Assembly (NCBI GenBank): GCA_044359405.1
Contig: JBIKMC010000106.1
Span: 1 to 10,822 of the forward strand
Origin: SYIM01 sp044359405
GTDB lineage: Bacteria; Pseudomonadota; Gammaproteobacteria; Burkholderiales; Burkholderiaceae_E
Length of the DNA: 10,822 bases
Reading direction: 5' to 3'
The notes under the pieces were generated by a model. It was not told the origin of the DNA and searched no databases. It saw only the letters and a list, made by a program, of their open reading frames with translations. How positions within the stretch are numbered: the first letter of the stretch is position 1; each line of letters opens with the position of its first letter. The position numbers and the translations under genes were made by a program. Shown piece after piece: positions 5,296 through 10,822 of this stretch.

Positions 5296-6221
5296 GCGAT
5301 GCAGCTGTTAAGGGCCTGATGCCAGGCCTGCGTAGGCTCGCCCGCTTGCAGAAAAACATCCAGGCGACTGTCACGCCGCCAAAAGCTTGGCTGCCATTGG
5401 CCGCTCGCCTGCCACCCATACCATTCGCGTTCGGTGCGAAACACACCGCGGGCAGACTTAACGCGCGCTGTCCGCGCCATATCGGCGAGCACCGCCTGCA
5501 GACGAGGGCGGTTTAGCACCTGACTGGCCTGTCCACGCCAGCGCCACCACGAACCCGCATCGCCGCAGCTCACAGGCATCCAAGCGCCGTCACCCTCTGC
5601 TGGCGGAATCACCAGCGCATGACCCTCGGCCTTATTACGGGGCAGTCGCCAGGCTGGAGGACTTTGTCCTTCGGCCAGAATGGCCTCATCCCAATATTGC
5701 TCACTCAAGTACCGAGCCAGACCGGGCAGCTGTCCAGAACTGGCAAGCCATAGATGATCGGCGGTGGCGATCATCTGAAGAGTGCGTTCGTCGCTGGACC
5801 CCAGATGCCATTGCGGTCGGGCATGCCAGACTGAACAAAGCGCAAGACCAACTGCGCGCAAGCTGTCGCTGAGCAGTACATCAATCAGTGCGCAGACATG
5901 GGCCTGTGAGTCCAACTCGATGATCAGCCCCGATAGAGGTCCGTGCGCGCGATGCAGCCGTCCGTACGCCGCCAACAGGGTGGCCGGGCTCGTACAGCAG
6001 ACACATGCCCCGATCTGCGTGACGGCCCCCTGGGCAAAACCGTCAGACCGCGCCGTCAGACTGGGGCTGCGAATAAGCCCCCACGGACGCGGCCCCGGCG
6101 CGTGCTCTAGAGCCTGCGTGATCAGCGCCTGGCGAAGCACGGCTTGTGGCCCCCCGATCACCACCACAGGTAGATCAGAATTTTGTTCCGCGGTGTGGCG
6201 GCTGCGCCCCTCGCCTACCAC
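5292..6221 (-). CDS. Divergent CobW/COG0523-like protein lacking nucleotide-binding motifs (probable pseudo-GTPase)
   Basis: The 309-residue protein keeps the skeleton of the CobW/COG0523 P-loop metallochaperone family but not its GTPase motifs. Where Walker A (GxxGxGKTT) should follow the first strand it reads VVVIGGPQAVLRQAL (19-33), without the GKT. A GACVCCT segment (71-77) keeps the CxCC metal-binding motif. LIIELDSQAHVC (99-110) stands where the family has E-T-x-G-L-A-D-P. ADHLWLASSGQL (154-165) replaces the NKxD guanine-specificity motif. The C-terminal FWRRDSRLDVFLQAGEP-x9-LNSCI (280-308) resembles the CobW C-terminal domain (W-x-D-R-x-V-F-x-G...L-x-A-C). The start is GTG at 6221, eight bases after TAAGGA, which overlaps the trkH stop. 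It is the last gene of the ntrY-ntrX-trkA-trkH operon. Metal binding without GTP hydrolysis is inferred. The family assignment rests on motif order only. Confidence 0.72.
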   Translation of the reverse strand: MVGEGRSRHTAEQNSDLPVVVIGGPQAVLRQALITQALEHAPGPRPWGLIRSPSLTARSDGFAQGAVTQIGACVCCTSPATLLAAYGRLHRAHGPLSGLIIELDSQAHVCALIDVLLSDSLRAVGLALCSVWHARPQWHLGSSDERTLQMIATADHLWLASSGQLPGLARYLSEQYWDEAILAEGQSPPAWRLPRNKAEGHALVIPPAEGDGAWMPVSCGDAGSWWRWRGQASQVLNRPRLQAVLADMARTARVKSARGVFRTEREWYGWQASGQWQPSFWRRDSRLDVFLQAGEPTQAWHQALNSCIA

Positions 6222-6229
6222 GTTCCCGA

Positions 6230-6235
6230 TCCTTA
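6230..6235 (-). promoter_or_regulatory. Shine-Dalgarno overlapping the trkH stop codon
   Basis: On the minus strand TAAGGA includes the trkH stop TAA (6235-6233) and matches the anti-Shine-Dalgarno consensus; the GTG start of the CobW-like gene follows eight bases later. This decides the GTG start and implies translational coupling to trkH. Confidence 0.7.
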
Positions 6236-7690
6236 CCGACGCCAGAAGGCCGGCGTCAAAAGCGCGAAGAAAGTGAGCAGTTCAAGACGACCCGCCAGCA
6301 TGGCAACGGCCAGCAACACCGCCTGAAAATCGCTCAGGGCTGCGTAGTTGGACGAGGGGCCAAATTCGCCCAGGGCGGGGCCCAGATTGTTGACCATGGC
6401 GACTGCCACCGAAAACGCCGAGACGACATCGATGCCGCCAAACATGAGCACAAACGCCAGCAACACCTGTGTGATGCCCCAGAGCAGCATAAAACCCAGG
6501 ATCGCAAAGATCACCCGGTTCTCAACCACCTGTCCGCTGATGGTCAGTGGCATCACCGCGCGCGGATGAAGAAGGCGCGCCAGTTCACGGGTGGATTGCT
6601 TGACCAGAACAATGGCCCGCACCATCTTGATGCCACCTCCGGTCGAGCCTGCCGATGCCGACACGCAGGCTAGAAACAGCAGCGCAAACGCGGCGAACGG
6701 CGGCCAGGCGCCGTAGTCCTGACCCATGTAACCCGTGGAGGTGGCAACCGAGATCGTGTTGAACAGCGCGTGGCGCAGTGCCGACGCAAAGTCGGGAAAA
6801 ACACCCGCCAGATGTAAAAAAGCAGCGATCAGCAAGCCACCGCCCATAATCACCGACAGGGTCGCCAAGGTCTCCAGGTTGCGCAGGTAAATTCGGGCCG
6901 AGCGCGCACGCAGGGCAACAAAGTGGGTCGCGAAGTTGATGACGGCCGCAAGCATAAATACGCCCAGAATGGCCTCAATCAGGATCGAGTCGAATGCGCC
7001 AATGCTCGCATCCCGGGTGGAAAAACCACCCAATGCAATGGCCGAAAACGAATGACAGACCGCCTCAAACCAATCCATACCCGCCCACTTGAGCGCCAGC
7101 ATGCAGCCCAGCGTCAGCGCCACATAGATCAGCCAAAGCCCCTTGGCTGTCTGCGTGATGCGTGGCGTCAGCTTGCCCTCTTTCATGGGGCCAGGTGTTT
7201 CAGCCTTGAACAGTTGCATGCCGCCGACCCCCAAAAGGGGCAATACCGCCACGGCCAGGACGATGATGCCCATGCCACCGTACCACTGTAGCGCGTGACG
7301 CCACAGGTTGAGGGACGGTGGCAAGGTCTCAAGCCCATCGAGTACGGTTGCCCCGGTGGTGGTGAGCCCCGCCATAGTCTCGAAGAACGCCTTGGCCACG
7401 CTCAGGTCAGGTCGGGCCACCAGAAAGGGCGGCATCGCGGCCAGCGTCATGATGAACCAAGCCAATACCACCAGAAGCGCCCCATCACGTGCCTGCAACT
7501 CACGGCGATAGCGTCGCGTGGACACCAGCAGTGCGAGCCCCGCGCCCAGACAAATCAGCGCGGATGCGATGAACACCGGATGCATGCCATCGCCCACCGC
7601 AAGCGACCAGACCAGGGGCAACACAAACGTAAGCGAGAACAGTCCCAGCAAACCGCCCAGGACGTGGCCGATGACCAGCAGGCGATTCAT
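6233..7690 (-). CDS. trkH: Trk potassium uptake system, membrane channel subunit TrkH
   Basis: TrkH is the inner-membrane pore of the TrkAH potassium uptake system. The 485-residue protein is of normal length and hydrophobic throughout. The four pseudo-repeat selectivity-filter loops are visible: GLTTTGATV (108-116), IALGGFST (218-225), SVATSTGY (314-321) and NNLGPALGEFGP (434-445). The family segments ALQWYGGMGIIVL (133-145), QLFKAETPGPMKEGKLTPRI (159-178) and SASAGSTGGGIKMVR (344-358, the glycine-rich intramembrane loop region) are intact, as is the C-terminal RLELLTFFALLTPAFWR. The ATG at 7690 is preceded by AGG six bases upstream and lies 12 bases after the trkA stop. TrkH needs the TrkA RCK protein, encoded immediately upstream in the same operon, for gating. 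No defects seen. Confidence 0.97.
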   Translation of the reverse strand: MNRLLVIGHVLGGLLGLFSLTFVLPLVWSLAVGDGMHPVFIASALICLGAGLALLVSTRRYRRELQARDGALLVVLAWFIMTLAAMPPFLVARPDLSVAKAFFETMAGLTTTGATVLDGLETLPPSLNLWRHALQWYGGMGIIVLAVAVLPLLGVGGMQLFKAETPGPMKEGKLTPRITQTAKGLWLIYVALTLGCMLALKWAGMDWFEAVCHSFSAIALGGFSTRDASIGAFDSILIEAILGVFMLAAVINFATHFVALRARSARIYLRNLETLATLSVIMGGGLLIAAFLHLAGVFPDFASALRHALFNTISVATSTGYMGQDYGAWPPFAAFALLFLACVSASAGSTGGGIKMVRAIVLVKQSTRELARLLHPRAVMPLTISGQVVENRVIFAILGFMLLWGITQVLLAFVLMFGGIDVVSAFSVAVAMVNNLGPALGEFGPSSNYAALSDFQAVLLAVAMLAGRLELLTFFALLTPAFWRR

Positions 7691-7702
7691 AAGTTGCCTG
7701 GG

Positions 7703-9121
7703 CTAGAAAAAGCCCACTCCGACCTGAAACAGCTTCTCAACCCGAGGCAAGAGCCGCTTATTGCTCAAAAACACAATCACATGGTCTTCCGCCTGAATCA
7801 CCGTGTCGTGATGCGCAATGATGACGTCATACGAAGCGGCTTCGTCATCGCTTTGCACCGAGTCAGCTCGCCTGCGAACGATCGCGCCGATTGCAGCGCC
7901 ACGCGGCAGGTCAATCTGCTCGATACGCCGGCCCACCACGCGCGACGACTTTGGGTCACCGTGCGCAATCGCCTCCAGCGCCTCGGCCGCACCACGTCTT
8001 AACGAGTGCACGGCCACCACATCGCCACGACGCACATGCTTGAGCAGCTGCCCTATGGTGGCCTGCGAGGGCACGATGGCAATGTCGATACGATTGCCTT
8101 CAACCAGGTCGGCATAGGCTTGGCGATTGATGAGCGCGATCGTGCGCCGGGCGCCCATGCGCTTGGCCAGCATGCACGACATGATGTTGTTTTCGTCGTC
8201 GGAGGTGAGAGCGACAAACAAATCCATCTGGTCGACCCCCTCCTCGGACAACAGATCCTCATCGGTCGAGTCACCATTGAGAATAAGCGAGGTGCTGGCG
8301 TCGAGCTGACTGGCCAGATAGTCGCAGCGGGCACGCTGCGGTTCGATGATCTTGACCTGATATCCCTCGCGAAGCTGGCGTGCAAGGCGCAGGCCGATGT
8401 TGCCACCGCCGGCAATCATGATGCGCCGTACCGGCTTATCCATGCGTCGAAGATCGGCCAGCGCGGTTCTAATGTGCTCGGACGCAGCCAGCAGGAACAC
8501 CTCATCGCCCGGCTCAATGAATGTATTGCCATCCAGAGCGATCGCGCTATCGCCCCTGAAGATCGCAACCACCCGCATATCGATGCTCGGATGCGCCGCC
8601 CGCAAATCGCGAATAGGGTGACTGACTAGCGGCCCGCCCTCATAAGCGCGCACCGCGATGAGGCTTGCACGGCCATGAGCGAACTCCAGCACCTGCAGGG
8701 CCTCGGGAAACTCGATGAGACGGCTGATGTAGTCGGTAATCGTCTGCTCGGGGCAGATCAGATGGTCGACCCGGAACCCTTCAGCGCCAGTGAGCTCAGG
8801 GTGATCAAGAAACTCGGGCGCACGGATACGTGCAATCCGCGTCGGGATGTTGAAAAGGCTGGCAGCCAGTTGACAGGCCACCAGGTTGGTTTCATCGCGG
8901 GCCGCGGTGGCAATGAGCATATCGGCATCTTCAGCACCTGCCGACTCCAGCACAGGCGGGTGTATTCCATTGCCTGGAATGGTGCGCAGATCGAGCCGGT
9001 CCTGTAGCCGCGCAAGACTGGCCACATCGGTGTCGACCACCGTGATGTCATTGCGCTCGGAGACCAGGCTTTCGGCCACGGAAGCGCCGACGCGACCAGC
9101 ACCCAGAATAATGATCTTCAA
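7703..9121 (-). CDS. trkA: Trk potassium transporter peripheral NAD-binding subunit TrkA
   Basis: TrkA is the cytosolic RCK regulatory ring of the TrkH channel. The 472-residue protein has the normal tandem arrangement RCK_N-RCK_C-RCK_N-RCK_C. The first Rossmann motif is IIILGAGRVGASVA (3-16) with the ribose-binding acidic residue at D30 (VVDTD); the second is IMIAGGGNIGLRLA (234-247) with E260. ALTSDDENNIMSCMLAKRMGA (304-324) is the typical end of the second RCK_N domain, and RCK_C segments lie near 135-220 and 365-455. Translation appears to start at a TTG (9121-9119), whose last two bases and the next form the ntrX stop TGA, a TTGA overlap. Homology begins exactly there and no ATG or GTG lies nearby upstream, so the TTG is favoured. 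Translation would depend on coupling to ntrX. trkH follows after 12 bases. Confidence 0.96.
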   Translation of the reverse strand: MKIIILGAGRVGASVAESLVSERNDITVVDTDVASLARLQDRLDLRTIPGNGIHPPVLESAGAEDADMLIATAARDETNLVACQLAASLFNIPTRIARIRAPEFLDHPELTGAEGFRVDHLICPEQTITDYISRLIEFPEALQVLEFAHGRASLIAVRAYEGGPLVSHPIRDLRAAHPSIDMRVVAIFRGDSAIALDGNTFIEPGDEVFLLAASEHIRTALADLRRMDKPVRRIMIAGGGNIGLRLARQLREGYQVKIIEPQRARCDYLASQLDASTSLILNGDSTDEDLLSEEGVDQMDLFVALTSDDENNIMSCMLAKRMGARRTIALINRQAYADLVEGNRIDIAIVPSQATIGQLLKHVRRGDVVAVHSLRRGAAEALEAIAHGDPKSSRVVGRRIEQIDLPRGAAIGAIVRRRADSVQSDDEAASYDVIIAHHDTVIQAEDHVIVFLSNKRLLPRVEKLFQVGVGFF

Positions 9122-9870
9122 TTGGACGTCTTGCGCCAGGCGCCGCGTGAAAGGTCTATGCCCAGCTGTTTGAGCTTGCGGTACAGGTGGGTTCGCTCCA
9201 GGCCCGTGCGCTCGGCCACTCGCGTCATGCTGCCCTGCTCGCGCAGCAGATGGTGTTCGAAGTAGGCGCGCTCAAACGCGTCGCGCGCATCGCGCAAAGG
9301 CAATTCAATGGGCAGCTCGCGCACCAGGAGTCGTTCAGCCCGACTGGTCGCTGACACCGCCGCTACCTCAGGCGAAAAAGCGGGCTCTGCGACCGGCTGA
9401 CCGGTTAGCGCTCGCGCGCCTGGGTTTGCCGCGGCCAAAGAGGACGCCTCGGGCTGCACCGAAGCCGCTGCGGGGACGGTACCCGCAGCGGACGATGCCT
9501 GCAGACCCACGCGGCTCAGGCCTGACTCGACCGACTGCAGCAAACGCTGCATGGTGATGGGCTTTTCGAGAAAGTCGACGGCGCCAATTCGGGTGGCCTC
9601 GACGGCGGTATCGATGGTTGCGTGGCCAGACATCATGATGACCGGCATAGAGAGTCGACCCGCCGCAGACCACTCTCGCAAAAGCGTCACACCGTCGGTG
9701 TCGGGCATCCAGATGTCCAGCAGCACCAGGTCAACCTGCCGCGACTGCACAAGCTCACGGGCCTGCCGTGCACTATCGGCGAGCATCACCTCGTGACCCT
9801 CGTCACCGAGAATCTCGCTGAGCAATTCGCGGATGCCGATTTCGTCATCCACTACCAGGATTTCAGCCAT
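9118..9870 (-). CDS. ntrX: NtrX-type response regulator lacking the AAA+ sigma-54 domain
   Basis: This 250-residue regulator has an N-terminal receiver domain (about 1-120) with acidic pocket D8-D9, phospho-acceptor D52 in LLDIWMPDTDG (50-60), S81 in MMSGHA and K103 in EKP, then an Ala/Pro-rich linker (about 121-182) and a C-terminal Fis-type helix-turn-helix (187-240, including MTRVAERTGLERTHLYRKLKQL). The receiver and DNA-binding parts match NtrX, but the central AAA+ sigma-54 activation domain (Walker A, GAFTGA) of canonical NtrX, about 450 residues, is absent, so it cannot remodel sigma-54 polymerase and more likely acts as a plain DNA-binding regulator. The reading frame is clean, so this is not a fresh truncation; I believe short NtrX proteins are usual in Burkholderiales. 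It is presumably phosphorylated by NtrY, encoded 36 bases upstream, and its stop overlaps the trkA start. Confidence 0.92.
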   Translation of the reverse strand: MAEILVVDDEIGIRELLSEILGDEGHEVMLADSARQARELVQSRQVDLVLLDIWMPDTDGVTLLREWSAAGRLSMPVIMMSGHATIDTAVEATRIGAVDFLEKPITMQRLLQSVESGLSRVGLQASSAAGTVPAAASVQPEASSLAAANPGARALTGQPVAEPAFSPEVAAVSATSRAERLLVRELPIELPLRDARDAFERAYFEHHLLREQGSMTRVAERTGLERTHLYRKLKQLGIDLSRGAWRKTSN

Positions 9871-9906
9871 GCGAACGGGTCTTTACCGGTGGGCGTCCAT
9901 GTGAAG

Positions 9907-10822
9907 CTACGAATTTTCCTCGCTTTTGACGAGTTTCGTAAATAGCAGCGACACTTGGGCGCCTTCGGGTGCGGCGCCAGGGTCGCCCAAGTTGGCAACT
10001 TCGATGCGGGCACCGTGCTCTTCGGCGATCTTGCGCACGATGGCCAGGCCAAGCCCCGTGCCTCTGGGCTTGTTGGTGACGTAGGGCTCGAAGGCGCGCG
10101 CCAGCACGGCCGGATGAAACCCTCCGCCATTGTCGCGTACGACCAGGCGCACAGCCCGTGCACCCGCAGCCAGATCAACCCCACCGGTTACCAGCTCGAT
10201 GCGCGGATGCGCAAGCTTCTCCGTCGCCTCAAGCGCATTGCCAATCAGGTTATGAATGACCTGACGCAGCTGCGTGGCATCGCCCATGATGAGAGGTAAG
10301 TGGTCTTCAAGTAACGCATGAAGGCTTTGTCGACGCTCGTCCGTGCCGTACAAAGCCAGAACCTCGGCCACGAGTGCGTTCAGATCCAGAGGGCCCAGGC
10401 GGGCGGGCGGCAGGCGCGCGTAATCGCGAAATTCGTCGACCATGTGCTTGAGCGCTGCCACCTGGTTGATGATGGTCTGCGCGCCCTTGCCCAGCAGTTC
10501 GGCATCGGCGCCCTCAAGCCTGTCGCTGAGCTTATAGCGCAGCCGCTCGGCAGCCAGCTGAATGGGCGTGAGCGGGTTCTTGATTTCGTGCGCCAGTCGA
10601 CGCGCCACCTCAGCCCAGGCAATGGTTCTTTGCGCCGATACGACCTCAGTGACATCGTCAAACACGACGATAAACCCCTGGCCTGGCAAGACCGTACCGC
10701 GAGCCAGTACCGTCTGTTCACCCAGCCCAGTGGCGCCCACCGCGTCCGGCATGGGATCGATCGCGTCGGGGCGCTTGAGAACCAGCTGTCGCTGCCAGCT
10801 CGCCGTGCCACCAGCCTGCTGC
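9907..10822 (-). CDS. ntrY: NtrY-type sensor histidine kinase, C-terminal part (partial, runs off right edge)
   Basis: The visible 304 C-terminal residues hold a PAS-like tail (GQGFIVVFDDVTEVVSAQ, about 48-64 of the fragment), the dimerisation/phosphotransfer helix WAEVARRLAHEIKNPLTPI with phospho-acceptor H78, and an HATPase_c domain with N-box HNLIGNALEA (190-199), G1 box RDNGGGF (229-235) and G2 box GTGLGLA (254-260). The RLAHEIKNPLTPIQLAAERL wording is typical of NtrY. The frame is open to the right edge, so the start and the transmembrane, periplasmic and HAMP regions lie outside; the methionine at 10752 is internal. NtrY autophosphorylates and passes phosphate to NtrX, encoded next. In this family the system has been linked to nitrogen or redox signals; what it senses here cannot be read. 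Confidence 0.94.
   Translation of the reverse strand, partial: QQAGGTASWQRQLVLKRPDAIDPMPDAVGATGLGEQTVLARGTVLPGQGFIVVFDDVTEVVSAQRTIAWAEVARRLAHEIKNPLTPIQLAAERLRYKLSDRLEGADAELLGKGAQTIINQVAALKHMVDEFRDYARLPPARLGPLDLNALVAEVLALYGTDERRQSLHALLEDHLPLIMGDATQLRQVIHNLIGNALEATEKLAHPRIELVTGGVDLAAGARAVRLVVRDNGGGFHPAVLARAFEPYVTNKPRGTGLGLAIVRKIAEEHGARIEVANLGDPGAAPEGAQVSLLFTKLVKSEENS

Noticed and set aside
7295..8629. Two long plus-strand open frames (7295-8002 and 8006-8629)
   Set aside because: Both are antisense to trkH/trkA, are rich in Gln/Arg/His, and carry no recognisable domain.
9883..9900. Five-codon mini-ORF (ATG to TAA, minus strand) in the ntrY-ntrX spacer
   Set aside because: Short, without a ribosome site, and expected by chance; nothing supports a leader peptide role.
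1..10822. tRNA/rRNA genes, CRISPR arrays, insertion sequences, prophage or integration sites
   Set aside because: No cloverleaf, spaced direct repeats, transposase or integrase frames were seen; the whole window is ordinary chromosomal coding DNA.

Overview
The window is GC-rich, densely packed bacterial chromosome with no sign of mobile DNA. The block ntrY-ntrX-trkA-trkH, together with an NtrX that lacks its AAA+ domain, points to a betaproteobacterium, most likely Burkholderiales (Alcaligenaceae/Burkholderiaceae-like). That placement is inferred from gene order and protein character, not from a marker gene.

Layout from left to right. (1) Bases 1-536, minus strand: the N-terminal part of cobalamin-dependent methionine synthase (metH), running off the left edge. 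(2) Bases 537-818: a divergent intergenic region holding a 28-bp interrupted palindrome. (3) Bases 819-3474, plus strand: four tightly spaced or overlapping genes that look like one operon. They encode an FAH-family (fumarylpyruvate hydrolase-like) enzyme, a YbiC/HcxB-like hydroxycarboxylate dehydrogenase, a 4-hydroxybenzoyl-CoA-thioesterase-type hotdog protein and a small protein of no recognised family. The set suggests catabolism of an aromatic or hydroxy acid, but the substrate is unknown. (4) Bases 3471-4349, minus: an EamA/DMT-type exporter. (5) Bases 4432-5295, plus: a VOC/glyoxalase-like protein and a single-domain rhodanese. (6) Bases 5292-10822, minus, in transcription order: ntrY (C-terminal half only), ntrX, trkA, trkH and a divergent CobW/COG0523-like protein whose nucleotide-binding motifs are all degenerate.

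Region 6 reads as one operon joining a membrane sensor kinase/regulator pair (NtrY-NtrX) to potassium uptake (TrkA-TrkH) and to a probable pseudo-GTPase. The junctions are tight: ntrX and trkA overlap by TTGA with a TTG start, trkA-trkH are separated by 12 nt, and trkH is followed after 11 nt by a GTG start whose Shine-Dalgarno overlaps the trkH stop.

The most interesting points are the CobW-like protein that has lost Walker A, the G-motif aspartate/lysine and the NKxD motif yet keeps a CxCC motif and CobW C-terminal features; the uncharacterised 129-residue protein at 3085-3474; the AAA+-less NtrX; the large dyad between metH and the catabolic operon; and two convergent gene pairs that each share four bases across their stop codons. 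No RNA gene, CRISPR array, insertion sequence or clear intrinsic terminator was found.
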